Assembly (NCBI GenBank): GCA_947034895.1
Contig: OX344763.1
Span: forward strand, 20,181,001-20,245,000
DNA from: Rhytidiadelphus loreus
Taxonomy: Eukaryota; Streptophyta; Bryopsida; Hypnales; Hylocomiaceae
Direction: 5' to 3'
Length of the DNA stretch: 64,000 nt
Positions within the stretch are counted from its first letter, which is position 1. The number at the start of each line of letters is the position of its first letter. The position numbers and the translations under genes were made by a program. Below, piece after piece: positions 1 through 12,338 of this stretch. Under the pieces are notes generated by a model that saw only the letters and a program-made list of their open reading frames with translations, did no database searches and was not told the DNA's origin.

Positions 1-521
1 GAATTTGATGTGCTCATACGTAAATGCAAATTTCTTAGAATGAGTTTCAACATTTATGGAAAATAAAACATAACAAGTACCGCATTTTATAGAATTGAAT
101 GTTAAAAAATTCACAATTGTACATTGTTCTTTGTTTTCAAAACAGAAGCTCAAAGTTCTATATTTTTTTTATAAAATTAAATTACAGATTCAAAACTACC
201 ATGTAAGATTTTGGGTAATTTTGAACATGTACGGTCATTTAGATGTCCACAACATTGGAGATCCTTTATTAATTGAAACTAGTAATATTCAAAATAAAAG
301 GCATTATGTTTTATTGCCTGCTTTTATTTCAAAAATTTGAAGAATCCTAATAAAATTTATATAAGAAGCATCTTTCAATTTCAGGATATTGGAATTTCAG
401 AAATAAATGTGAATTTTGAATATCATTTGCAAAATCAAGATGAATTCATGAACATATTCGTGAATGAATTCAATGAACATTGAATTCATGAGCATGTAAT
501 TTAAATTTGTTGAAGACTTTG

Positions 522-609
522 CTATTGCTCCTAAACCTTAAACCCTGAACCCTACACCCTACACCCAAAACCCTATATCATAAACCCTAAACCCTAAACC
601 CTAAACCCT
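522..609. repeat. Degenerate plant telomere-type repeats (interstitial)
   Basis: A run of imperfect CCCTAAA units, clearest at 580-609, with diverged units (CCCTGAA, CCCTACA, CCCAAAA) on the left. CCCTAAA is the common land-plant telomere unit. Short runs recur at about 2228-2246 and 9504-9524. The tracts are too short and degenerate to be a chromosome end; they look like interstitial or microsatellite-like copies. Confidence 0.75.
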
Positions 610-1249
610 CAATTTTGCTTAGTTTTTACAAAGGTTAGAGTAGTTATACCTCTTTGGAAAAACTTTATAATGTATTTATATTGAAATTATATTTTCTATA
701 AATACTTGAGTAATTTAATAAATATATGGTCATTTATTACAATTACTTGGAGACTTGTAAAATATTTTAGATGCTAAAGTTTTATTTTTGTGATAGAAAT
801 GCCCCTCCCACCCTCCCTTCCTTTTAGTTTCTTTGGGAATTATAGCTATGTCTATAGCATTTCCAAGACTGGGTCATATATATATTTTTACTCTCTAATT
901 AGTTAAATAAGTCACAATTTGGTACTTATGCTGATAGCTTAAGTTTAAACCAAGATCTTTGATGCCAATATACATTAGATCTTTTAGCCATGATGTTTTG
1001 CTTTCACTTGGCTTTCCCTTGTCTTCTACATGATGGCAGGTATTTTTTAATTTGTGGACTTGGCTCAATTTTAGAGTGTTGGCACTTGAATTGAGACCTT
1101 CCATTTGGTAATTGTTCAAGTACAATACTTTTTGACTTGACATGTCCCAAACTCTATTATTGGTGGCCCTAATTTACCATGCCAGGTTACATGGTAAACC
1201 TAGACCATATTTATGATTGGGGGCTTGGGCTGTGAAATTGTAGGCTTAA

Positions 1250-1483
1250 TTTATTGGGTTGGTGAAGTAGTTTGAATGAGAACCCGCCATTTTGATTAAT
1301 TTAACTTGTGGCCCAAGTTTGGGAATTTGAAATCCTGCCCTCTCATTGGATACCACAAAATTCAACCATGCTGTGCTTCATTTATTTGGTTGGTGAGGCG
1401 ATTTGAAATTAGATCCCGCCTTTTTTGACAAATTGTGGCCCAAGTTTGGGAATTTGAATTCCTTCTTTCCCATTGGATGCCAC
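1250..1483. repeat. Diverged tandem duplication, about 105-bp copies with a 131-bp offset
   Basis: Two copies (1250-1356 and 1380-1483) share the order: TTTATT-GGTTGGTGA, an AACCCGCC/ATCCCGCC segment, GTGGCCCAAGTTTGGGAATT and CATTGGAT(A/G)CCAC. The copies differ at many positions and by small indels, so the duplication is old. No function is evident. Confidence 0.7.
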
Positions 1484-2699
1484 ATAAATCATCCTTGATG
1501 AATGAATTCACATGGATGAACAAAGCCAGTAATGGATGGTAATTTGAGAGGTATTTATGTAGACATGGCCAATCCAAAACCTACACAAGTTGTGTTTGCT
1601 GGTGGGTTTGTTCAAGAGATTTGGAAGGACTACGAGTGTTTTGAGATGATGGCTTCTTCACAGGTCTCCTATGTTTGCATATTATGGTTAGACTATGTTT
1701 AGTTGTTCAATTTCTTGAGATCTCTTGGTTGTGATTTTTCATTGTGATTGCTATAACACGCTACTGTGAGCTGAAGACACCTGACATGCGCATTCTAACC
1801 AATTGTGTGTTTGTTGGATTGTATGGGTGCAGGTGAGGTTCACAACCTCTTTGTCCAATCCACCATTGCAGATTTCCAAGTCTTTTACAACTTTTACATA
1901 GTTCTTAGGGTTCTAAATCAATCTGTTATGTGATTTAGTACATGGCATAATAGTAGTGAATGATTAATTGGTATTGGATATCACACCTTGTAAGATCTTG
2001 ATTTGATCTATTATGGTTTATAGAAGATACCTCTGTGCAAAGCTGATTACAAAGTTGTATTGAGTTGATAGTTTTGATGCTTTGATGGTTTGATGGGTAG
2101 ACATGAGATGTCTCTGTCTTGTCTTATAAAGTTAGAAATTTATGCTGTCCTACAAAGTTTATAATTTTTATGAATCTGATAGGAAGAGCCTTGTAATGAG
2201 GATGTCCCTCCCACCCACCCGAGTTGCCTAAAACCCAAAACCCTAAAGTCCAAATTTCATTCCCTATTGAAAGCTTTCATTACGTACAATTCTGTTTATA
2301 GCCAATACACATTGGACCCAACATGTGCCAAATTACTGTGGTTACCTACCGTAAACATTCATCTAAATCAGATATTAGAATAAACTATTTAAAAAAAAGG
2401 TTGGTTGGTGGGTGGTGTATGAATTGCCAAATTTGCCAAATCCGAAATTCTGCTATGACTACAAAGAATATTTCCACATTTTTGGAGAAAAGGTGATTGC
2501 CAAAAATTCCACAAAGTACAAATTCCCCTATTAAAATCTAAAAAAGATCGGCTACGTCAGATCCCATTTCTATTCATAAAAATTTCCATCACATTCCACA
2601 TCATTGTCATTATTTGGGGGATGATAATGTCAACGGCCCCATAATCCGAGGAAGTACTTCTCCCCTACGTCCTGAAAATTATGAAGATTTCAAATACTG

Positions 2700-3774
2700 T
2701 TAAATTTCCCGCTCACATTCTCCCGCTCACATTCTTCCGCTAGTGTGTGCATCGACTCTCTTCCTCGAGCACCTCATTTCCTCTCTCGTGTTTTCCAGTA
2801 GTCCCTCCTCCGCGGCCTCTTGCAGACATTGCTACCGCACAGCCTTTGAACATATGTTTTTGCAGTGCATTTACAAGTTTATGTGACTAAGTGGCTTAGT
2901 TTTGCACGGGTTATCGTAAGTTCCTCTATTTCCCTTTTCCCCTTCTCACTGAATGCTAGATTTCTGCTCTTGCTCGTCAGTGTTAAGCAAAGGTACATGT
3001 AGTATTACATAGTCCTCCGATTCTTGGAGTTTAGGGAATTTAAGTGCCAAATTTCAAATGTTGTCCTGTCTATGTTATGTTCGAGAATGAACAACCAATT
3101 TTTGCGTCGTAAATGTCGGAACTATAAATTTGTCTATCACATACATGCATGGAGGTTATCCTCGGGTCGAGGATAACCACAAACATGAATAGATATTCAG
3201 AAACATGCATGCAGGTTATCCTTATCTCGAGGATAATTTGAAACATGCAAGGAGATTAACCTTGAGCCTAGCATAATCACAAACATGCATAGAGATTATC
3301 TTCGGCTCGAGGATAATCTGAAACATGCATGGAGATTATCTTTCATCCGAGGATAATCACGGACATGTTGGAGATTATCCTCGGGTCGAGGAACATCTAT
3401 GTATGTGTGTGATTATCCTCGACCCGAGGATAATCACATACATACATAGAATATGAATGATAACCATAGACAAACATAGTCATTCATTGACATTTGAATT
3501 GATATACAGAGTTCATGTACATAATCAGTGTGACACTCCAATGTCGACTGTGGGAATACATATTATCTCTCAATCTTGGCCGCCAGGTATCTTCGAATCG
3601 AAGATACATTTTGTTTTCTTACTCCTACTACCTACTCCAAAATGGTATACAATTTTACCCTCCAACTGAGGTTGCTTTGCTCCATGTTTTGTCAGTGTGT
3701 CCTACTTATTTATTATCCTCGACTCGAGGATACTCACAATAGTATGAATTAATTGGTTTTCTTTCACGCGCAGA
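2700..3774 (+). promoter_or_regulatory. Probable leader and 5'-UTR intron of the DUF7869-like gene
   Basis: A pyrimidine-rich, more GC-balanced stretch (about 2700-2915) is followed by a consensus plant donor, ATC/GTAAGT, at 2916. A CACGCGCAG acceptor ends at 3773, two bases before the ATG at 3775. That arrangement suggests a leader intron of about 858 bp, with the hairpin array lying inside it. The start context is CAGAATGG, with G at +4. No clear TATA box is placed. The intron is inferred from splice consensus only. Confidence 0.45.
3143..3449. repeat. 40-bp tandem repeat array, each unit an imperfect hairpin
   Basis: About eight units begin ACATGCAT and contain GATTATCCTCGG..TCGAGGATAATC, an inverted repeat around a short loop. 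Unit starts are spaced about 40 bp apart; the second unit is truncated and the seventh shortened. The last unit is the strongest: 3397-3421 pairs with 3425-3449 (25-bp arms, one mismatch, 3-base loop). Unit-to-unit changes are often matched in the opposite arm. Two isolated perfect palindromes of similar design lie downstream at 3587-3607 (GTATCTTCGA arms) and 3714-3732 (TATCCTCGA arms). The array may bind a transposase or form RNA hairpins; both ideas are inference. Confidence 0.8.
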
Positions 3775-6700
3775 ATGGATACTCCAGATGCCAACGAGTT
3801 TACAATTCCAATGCCAACTTTGCCGCCGGGTGTCGCAGCCTGCGAGGGATTTCCTCGAGCTTCTTGGTATACAAAATGCGTCACACTCAGAAATGAAGAG
3901 GGGGTAGAGGTGGCAAAAGGAATTTGTCATAATGTTGATGCAGATCTCGTCATTGACATGGACGGGCAGCCACTCGGTGATGACCGGGTTGCAATTCAAA
4001 TTGCAGAGTCTTTGTGTGAGGCAAATGTTCCGTCGGAGTGGATGTGGTCCATGTACTCCTGGCACATTTCCAGGGTCTACCTTAATGGTGCCAGCTTATA
4101 TGACCACGAACAAACGCATCTCTTCAATACTGCAGTCTCTTCAAACGGTTTGAGGCGGCGTGTTCGGATTGGAGTTCATTCCTATGAAAGCTCGCGTGAG
4201 AGGACTGAGCCTACCAATCTCCCGAAGAAAGAAGCCCTCCTCACAGAGCAAGCAATTGCTGATGTTTCTAGTATGAAATGTTGCCAGAAGAATTGCTTGC
4301 AACCATTTCCACGTGGTCAGATTCAAACTGTTCGGTCTCTACTTCATATTGACGGTGGAGTGTTCTGGCGCAAGTCACGTCTGCTTGACGTGCACAAGCA
4401 AACCCACACTGATTCCAATGGAAGGGAAATGATTACCTTGGCAAACCATGAAATTTGTTCGGTTGCTTGGTGCGCCATCCATGGAGTATCGAAGGCTACC
4501 TTTTATAGATACAAGAAGATGGCAAAAGATGACCAGAAACCGGAGCATCATGGCAACCTTGGAATGAAAAAACCTCGGACACACACTTTGCAAGCAACAG
4601 CAACTTTTCGATTGTTAGTGGAGAATGAAGCGGACACGATGCCTCACAAATCGAGGACCCTTGAGTCTGGGGAGAAAGTCCCCTCCATGGTCCTACCGTC
4701 TGCATTTTGTTGGAATTACAAGTTGCCACAGATTAACAATGTCAATTCCTCACTTCAATTGCAACATATTTCGGCTAGTGGATTGAGCAACATACGTCGT
4801 CAATCTTTTCCAGAGTATGCTCCAAAGGCTAGAAGAGATAGTTTTGCTCGTTGTGGAACCTGCGATAGATATAGGCAACTCAAGAGTGCTTGCACTCCAC
4901 GTTCACGAGCGCAAGACATGTGGTCTAACAAATTGAGAGTGCACCTATCGGGGCAAAAGGCGCATAGGGACTTGTACTATGGAAACCGTTCAATGTCTGA
5001 GATGTATCCTGACAAGGTTTTGACTATAATCCATGACAAGATGGATCACTCAAAGACTGCTTCCCTTCATTACTCGCACAAGAGTAAGGGAAATGATTCT
5101 TTCATGAAGATACCTGTCTCTGTTACAGGCATGATTGCTCATGGTCATGGAGATGTGCGATATGCACACTATGGCTTGGACATCTTCCCAACAGACTCCA
5201 ACCATACTATTGGGTCCATTGCAAAATTATTGCGAGATCTAGAGTCCCAACCGAAACATTCATCTCGTCAATTGTTTGTAGGAGGAGAGCGTTCTGAACT
5301 GACAAAGGCTTTGTTAATAGGTTCAGAGATTTGTACGGACTCTCTCGGGTCCCCCCCTGAAGTGTTGGTGGAAGCTCAACCTCTTCCTCCAACATTGACT
5401 CTCACTACAAGAAAATGGGGGTATAAATGACTTGTCCACAATGACTACATCGACAACAATTAGTGCAAATTAGTCATTTTGCAGTCACTTTGAAGTCATT
5501 GTTGTCGGTGCAGTCATTGTGGACAAGTCATTTATACCCCCATTTTCTTGTAGTGTCTTCAGCTTGACAATGCTTCTGGCGACAACAAGAATCGGTGGGT
5601 TTTTGCATTTTGTTCTCTTCTTGTCTATAGAGCTATTTTTCGAGAGATATACATCAATTTCCTCATTGTTGGACACACTCATGAGGACATTGATGCTCTA
5701 TTTGGTCGTTGGAGCACTAAATTGAAGACGAATGACTACCCCACACTTCCAAGGTTGATGAAGTCTTTCATGGATTGTGAAACACAACCCGTAATTCCTC
5801 ATCTCATTGAGGAGGTTCCTGATTTTAAGCGATTTGTGGACGGGTACTTGCATATAGGCGATGATTCTCTACAGGGTCATTCTCAAGCGCAACAGTTTAA
5901 GTTTTATAAGGATTCCAATGGGTGGCCATTGATGCAGTACAAGATCCTTTGTACCGATGTTGATTGGTTGCCGAAAGAAGGTAGGGGACTCGCTTGTGGA
6001 AGGAGACAATAGATGGGCACCCTAAAGTACCGAGGGGTAGTCCTCTACTTTTGCCACCGCAACAAATGCGTTGCTTTGATGAGATTTGCAAGGGTTTAGA
6101 TGGATACATTGCATTGTGGGGGGCAATGGGAAATCAAGACTTATCTGGCGAGTTTAGGAGGAAGAATGAGCCGGTGTGGAAATATTGGGAAGGTGTGAGA
6201 AGTGCTCTCAATGCTCCGCTTGTGGTACATGAGACATTGCAGCATGGATTTTGGCCAAATTCTCGTGTTGCTGATGAGGTGGAAGACCAATACCTAGATG
6301 ATGGTACGATGCGTGAGGAGTTTGCAGAAGATGCACCTTTTGTTGGTCGTAGGCATGATCGTCCACCTCCTTCATTTCGTATTGGCCGTGATGTATATGC
6401 AGGTTACTTAGTTGTTGTGCGCCCCGCTGACGGTGACCTCCGTCCATTTTGGCTTGCTCGGGCTCTAACAAATCCTAATCCAGATCCAGGTCATGTCAAT
6501 TCGATTCAACTTCAATATTGGACACCTACGTCTTTTCATCACACCAATGAAGAAACATATGCTGGGTGGGACACAAAACAAGGGAATTCTTGGTGCGAGG
6601 ATAAGGCTATCTCTCCGAGTTGGACGCATACAGACTGCATTATGATTGCTTGGAAGCCACGTTTCAAAGAAGGCACTTCTAATCCAAGAGTTAGATTCCC

Positions 6701-6788
6701 AAAACACAAATTGCTATCATCCAGACATCGGTGGATGCATATGTATCTGGTGAAAGCAATAATGTATCTTCGGAGTGAAGATGAATAG
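3775..6788 (+). pseudogene. DUF7869-like transposon-type gene, split by a MITE and frameshifted
   Basis: The first open segment runs 3775-5402 (about 542 codons) and resumes in the same frame at 5559 after a 153-bp MITE plus a 3-bp target duplication. It runs to about 5985, where a frameshift (net one base missing, or two extra) moves the frame; the last segment ends at the TAG at 6786-6788. Visible features, in order: a Cys-containing segment (KCCQKNCLQPF); VSKATFYRYKKM, resembling a helix-turn-helix; HGNLGMKKPRTHT; a CGTCDRYRQLKSAC cysteine pair; KMDHSK; HYGLDIFPTDSN; then QLDNASGDNKNRW and VGHTHEDIDALFGRW. The last two match the conserved blocks I associate with the DUF7869 family, found in scattered plants and invertebrates. 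The spaced acidic residues could form a DDE/RNase-H-like active site, but that is inference. The C-terminus (DVYAGYLVVVRPADGD) may be a chromatin-reader-like fold. Removing the MITE would give roughly 950 codons. The coding quality outside the lesions implies recent inactivation. Confidence 0.75.
5403..5555. mobile_element. 153-bp CACTA MITE, copy 1, in the DUF7869-like ORF
   Basis: Ends are CACTACAAGAAAATGGGGGT and its reverse complement, with long nearly perfect inverted arms of about 60 bp. Internal TGACT motifs are repeated, as is typical of CACTA subterminal regions. The target duplication is TCT (5400-5402 and 5556-5558). It carries no coding capacity and needs a CACTA transposase in trans. 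Its core is inverted relative to the copies at 23192 and 45602. The element puts a stop codon (TGA at 5428-5430) in the host frame. Confidence 0.93.
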
Positions 6789-9270
6789 TTTGTAGGCATA
6801 GGAAATCATGAGGAGTTTTGCGAGTTTGTACGTTATTTTCTTAACTTTAGGAAGGATGACAAAAAAATATGGAAAAAAAAAAATTATAAAGAGTTGTAGA
6901 AGTTGATAATTTCTTTGATTAGGGCAAAAAAAAATATAATAAAAAGTTGTTAGAAAAAAACATGTGGAGAAGATGAAATAGATTTAGTTTTTTTATTCTT
7001 TTAGTTCATTGTTTTGATCTTTTTTTATATTATTTTAGAATTTGATGTTATAGATGTTGTATAATATAATATATTTTTATTTTAATTTCTTGTATTGTAT
7101 TGTGTATTTTGTAAGTTCTTCATTGTAATTCTATTGTCTATGACATTTGTTTTGGAACACTATGACTCTATGAGTACTAATGTTTTCTATACAAAGTAAT
7201 TTTGAACTTCTCTATCTTTAGAAGCATATGTCAAATTCTTTAATTTGACATTGTAGTTTTTGAGAAGGCTAGGTGTACAAATGTATTCTGTCATGGATGA
7301 TTTCAAAATTCTCTACCTCACTATAATTATGTCAAACTATTTACTTAGATATTTTAGTTAAGTACTTATTATAAATGGTTCTACTGTAATTTCCCATCCA
7401 AAATCCCTCCTTTCAATGTCCTTCACTACTATTTTTTTCCTCCAATTTCTTGTACTTGTACAAATTTCTTTATTCTTCCAGCAATTTATGGTCTCAATTT
7501 TTCGAATTGTATCAATTTAATGGACTCTTCTATATACTAAATTTAGGAAGATGATTAAAATGAGAATCCACATTGTCTCAATTTAATGAATATGGCCTTA
7601 AAAGGTGATTGATGTACCTCTTCAATCTGATCACCTTGAATCCGTAAGTACTCCAAGGACCCTAAGTGTAGGCCACCAAAAAATCGTTAGAGTGTATTGC
7701 ATAATTCAAACCCTCAACCCAGAAGTCCTTCTTTTCTGATAGTAAGAATTACAAGCAATGACAACACAAAGAAGGTCTAGGGTGTGCCTCTCGGCTGCAA
7801 AAGTTTACCACAATCTAAAGTCCCTCCCGACTTGGAAAGCTGCTAAGACACCGTAGCACATATATCCTTAATTCAAACACAAGCAATAAAGGTAGTACTT
7901 CAAACTACAGACCCTAGGGTTCTCTCAAACTCAAACTTTACACACTTCATTCAATTGAAACAAAAATAAGAAATTGCATTGATCATTGTACCTATTCGAA
8001 GAACATTGGGGCAAAGATTGAAGCAAAGTTTTTGTAATCATGATCCACTATCGTCTGACAATGGTAGACACAATCGGAATCTCTGAGCTCTTCTGAAATC
8101 AATTCTTCCTTGCACTAACAACGCTCGCACTTCATTGCAAAATGCCAATCCAAGAAACCAACCCTAAGCCGCATCAATGAAAATGGCAGTTCTACAAACA
8201 ATGCTCAACAGAATGGTCACCCTAATCCCTACTTCAAATTGCATGGTCAGGATGCTCCAACAAAAAATAAACAATTAGAATCTGTCGATCGCCCTGCATA
8301 CACATCAGAATCTTATACATTACTTTTGGCTCCTCGAATAGATTGAGGTCTACGGTAATGAATAATTGCTTTTCTCTATCCAATTTTGTATGACTTTCAT
8401 TCCATTTTAGCTTCAATAAGCACACTAAGCATTGGTTACATGTGCTTTTTTGTACTTAATTGAGATGACATGATGACACCATAAGTTTTTCAATGTTTCA
8501 ACGTGATACTATAACATATATGGTTCATGAAACTTGTTTTTTTGGGACAAATTTAAGAAAATGTGACTTCCATAATCAATAATGGTCCCTAAAAAGGAGT
8601 GGTTACAGCAAAATTGCCTCCTATTACCTCATTTAGACCCATATTATTAATATAAAAGAAGCTATGATAATTCTTAGTGAGATTTTAATGCATCCCAAGT
8701 AATTCTTATGAATTTCCCATCATGAATTTGGGTAGTTGACTGCTCAGAAGAATATCTTCTAACTATCAAAAAAATTTAAATTTTTTTGTAGAACCTCTCA
8801 TGAAATTAAACATAAGATTTTCAAGTTCATATTCTTAACTTGCACATTTGAAGAAAGAGAATCAAATTCTTCTATCTCCTTTAAATTTCGATGAACAAGG
8901 AATCTTCCACATGAAAGAAAATCCTAGCAAATTGACAACGTTGCTGAAATCTTGGCATGATTTTTACTTTGAATCATTGTACTTGGATCGTAGATGCCCT
9001 CCACTAGTCCATCTTGAGATTTCTTCACCTACAAGCTGAGTCACAATTCAATCACAAATGGTCCAAATTAAATGTATCTATTATTGGAATGAGATGAAAG
9101 TCAAGTGGATCCAAAATTGTCTAAGTTGTTCATAGTCGTCTGTTGTAAATCCCGCCCCTAGCATCATCTAGGTGGTGTCATATTGGTTTCCATTTCACCT
9201 TTGAAATACACTTCAATGTGTACCTCCAATTTTTTCTTAAATCTTCATCAATTTGTATTTTGTCATCTAA
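6789..9270. other. AT-rich intergenic DNA, no gene seen
   Basis: Directly downstream of the DUF7869-like gene are A/T-rich tracts (6850-7080) that could hold its 3' end; no terminal inverted repeat pairing with the 5' side was found. At 7600-8230 the composition is more balanced and resembles retroelement or LTR debris, but no matching repeat is visible in the window. The small open frames at 8234-8425 and 8848-9039 show no motif. Confidence 0.5.
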
Positions 9271-9271
9271 T

Positions 9272-9415
9272 GGGAAGTTTTGTTATTCCATATGCCATTT
9301 TTCCATTGATTTCCTTCTATAGCTCTAAAGTCTAGGATTGGCATAGATTTTAGAAAGTATAGGCAAAATAAAAAAGTGCCAAGTTTGTGAAATATCGTCA
9401 TTTTAACAAAATTTT
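9272..9415. mobile_element. Degenerate MITE, GTTAAAATGG-TIR family
   Basis: The left end GGGAAGTTTTGTTATTCC and right end ATTTTAACAAAATTTT are diverged versions of the inverted termini seen at 23960, 26413, 29718, 31413, 45093, 51136, 54620 and 56161. The inner sequence has the shared CTCTAAAGTCTAGGATTGG motif. A decayed copy. Confidence 0.55.
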
Positions 9416-10026
9416 AATTTCTAACTTTTAATATTTATGAATTCAAGATTGACCGTGACCTGTTAGTAATTAAATTAAAGGTGTATGCCACTATGCCACT
9501 TGCTAAACCCTAAACCCTAAACCTTGATATTAATCAAAATGGTTCCTTAACCTTTAAAGGACGAAGGGGTGACTTTGGAAATCATCCCTTTTCATTACCG
9601 TGTGAATCATGGACTTTAGAAATAGCAAAAGCACTCATTGAAAGTCAACCTTCTATAGAAAACCTCCCCTTTTCACAACAAAATCCCGAGGATGAATAGT
9701 TGCACGTCAAGTCGAGGCGACAAACACCCGCCTAGACGTGTAAGGGTTAATTAGTTCTTGACGACCCACCAACGTCGAAGAGTGGGGCTGCATCGACCTC
9801 GTCGACGTTGCGTGCTGGTCACGACTTCATTACACTACGTACCCTAATTATAACTTTCTCGTATCATGCGCCATCCAGTCTTGTCTTGATTCCAACGGGT
9901 CATTCGTGAGCGCAAATAAAGTTAAGCGGGAGTGTCAACATGACACGGAGAAGCAGATGTATTTCGGAATCAGTGCACGTTCATGTAATCCTTCCCATAT
10001 CCAATTCACGGTTTCTTTCTTTTTGA

Positions 10027-10638
10027 CGTCATGTGCAAAAGTTCGGTAGCCGCAACCATGGATTGCGTCACCACCACGTCGGGAGTGGTCCTCGGATTCT
10101 TGTATCCTGGATCACCTCACTCCCTTGTTTCGCACAGTATTGGAATGGTTCTTTTGTTGTTGCAACTGATCGATACGTATACGTACAGGACGACTCGCGG
10201 TCATAAATAGGTCGAAACACCATTCTTGCTCCACGGTAATCGGTCTGGCAGTTCAGGGTTCATATATTCATCACCAATCTGAAACAAGAATTGCAAGAAA
10301 GGTAGACAATTTCGTTATACTGGCACGATTCCAGCACCAAATTTGCGTATACGTTCATACGGGTCTAAAGTCTAGGGTAGGTATAGCTTCATGTTTCAGA
10401 ACGTGTGTTCAGACAGGTGCTGAAGTATTGGAAATGCACGTTAAAGATATTAATCCACATCGAGTGAGTTCCAGTCCTGGAAGCTATACTCAGCAGGGCT
10501 CCAGAGATTCCAGTTGTGTATATAAGACGTATACCCATACTTCAGGCAACCACAATCCGATATCCATGGTTGTATTCACTCCCATTCAATTTGAAGAAAA
10601 TTTTGAATCTGCAGCAGAGGATCCGGGTGTGCGTAGCC
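10027..10638 (+). promoter_or_regulatory. Promoter block of P450-A, with TATA box at 10519
   Basis: This block is shared with the upstream regions of P450-B, -D and -E. It has one GGATTGCGTCACCACC...TCACTCCCTTGT module (about 10057-10133), then GACTCGCGGTCATAAATAGG, AGTATTGGAAATG and CTCCAGAGATTCCAGTTGTG. TATATAA lies at 10519-10525, 120 bp before the ATG at 10639. TATA-to-ATG spacing is 117-122 bp in all four promoter-bearing copies. The open frame upstream of the ATG includes the TATA box, so MAMLW is the best start. Confidence 0.7.
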
Positions 10639-12338
10639 ATGGCCATGCTGTGGTCAGAGGAAGTCAGGAACGCCGTGCTCGCAGTTGTGGTGGCGACCGT
10701 AATTGTGTATCCCGTCTTCAAATTTGTGAGAGCTGCACTGTGGGAGCCGCTGCGACTGCGTCGCATCATGAACAAGCAAGGCGTGCGTGGACCTCCGTTC
10801 AAGTTCCTGCTGGGCCACTACATGGACATGGTGAGATTCTCCGAATCGTTTCCTGAAACTCTTGCCATAGATGACCTCGCCAATCTCTCGCCCACAGTCA
10901 CGCCGCAGTATGCCATGTATTTTCCGAAATACGGTACGATTCTTCTCGACGTCATATATCGTGGACTGTGATAGAACCTTGAACTAGTTTACAGTTCGTA
11001 TTGCATGATTCTTTTGATCTGACGAACTAGCTGGGTGACTCCAATCTGAAGACTGGGACTCCAGATTAGAGGTGTGGAAAACAGTACAAGCATGCTGACA
11101 TGCTGAGCCAAGTACGTGAGTGACGGACTGTATGGTGAAGTATGTAAATTTTCTACATGAAGATTTTAGTCACCTCCGGAGATTGAAATAATAATCTTTG
11201 GGAGGATGCTACGACAAGTACGATTAGAATATTAATCGGATGGTTCAATCGCCAAGTTCGTCAATTTGGCTCGATTTTAGTCGCAAAACTTGTGACGTAC
11301 ATACACTTACACAGAACCCCAGAAACTAGGACAAGTCTTGAAAGATGCCAAAAGTAGTAGAATACCGCCAGTTCAAGGAAATAGCAGGTAAGTTCTAGCT
11401 AGCGCAGGAAAACTGAGTGTAGACTAATTAGCTACAAATCAAACCAGAAATTAAAAGGCCGGGGACAGTTACGGTATCAGTGGGCTTATAATCCATCGCT
11501 TCTTCTTCTCACCCCTGGGCCACCTGAAGCTGATTCGACGTACGCCAATATAATTCATTGAAATTATTCTGTAAATTGATCTGATTTTTATAACGTAACA
11601 AAATTAGATCAACTAAGTGCATGCATTCAGTATAACTAAATTGATTTCATGCAATTACTGCTTGCACTGCAGGCAACATGTTTTTGTACTGGTGGGGAAC
11701 GGTTACGAAACTGGTGGTGCGCGACCCGGAGATTGTGAAGGAATTGCTGATCACCAACCACGACTCCCTGGTGAGATCTGAATTGGAAAGTATGCTCGTC
11801 TCACAGGTTGTGGGCCAAGGATTGCTCAGCCAAGAGGGTGAGAAATGGAGGTCCGAGAGGGGCACAGTCGTTTCCTCCTTCAACCAGGACGCGATCAAGG
11901 TACGTAACTGACTGCAATTTGAGGTGCCGGCTCCTGAAACCATCAAAACTGGATGATTATCAAATTGTTCTGTCAAAAACCATTCAAAACTACCATTTGT
12001 GCTGCGTTCAACCAAGGAGAAAAAAAAAAATCAAACCATAGTATCTTGTACTTTTCTTGTCTGAGATTATGTGATAAAACTTTTATGAAGTTTGACCATA
12101 TAAAGTGAAAGATATTAGCATTCACAGCTTTTTTGAATGTTGGCTTGCAATTTCAGATGATTTTCTAATTGAATTTTTATACATGGTAGGCCATGGTCGA
12201 AGCTATGGTGCAAGGAGCAACATCAGAGATACAAATTTGGGAGCGAAAGGTAGCCGAAGCATGTGGCCAAGTGGAAATCGACGTAGAGTCAGGTCTTCAC
12301 AAAATCTCTGGAAGAATTATCTCGCGAGCGGCCTTTAA

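Larger units (their letters stand above)
1..2690. other. AT-rich intergenic DNA, no gene seen
   Basis: No reading frame here resembles a known protein. The short open frames on both strands are AT-rich and lack recognisable motifs. Apart from the telomere-like tract and the tandem duplication listed separately, I see nothing that needs a gene. Base composition becomes more balanced from about 2630, leading into the probable promoter of the DUF7869-like gene. Confidence 0.6.

Noticed and set aside
3143..3449. Possible CRISPR-like array
   Set aside because: Repeat units are contiguous with no unique spacers, and the DNA is plant nuclear with spliced genes.
10428..10856. 142-codon frame over P450-A exon 1 (and similar at 26681 and 44319)
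   Set aside because: Out-of-frame shadow of the P450 exon; open in the paralogues only because the DNA is conserved.
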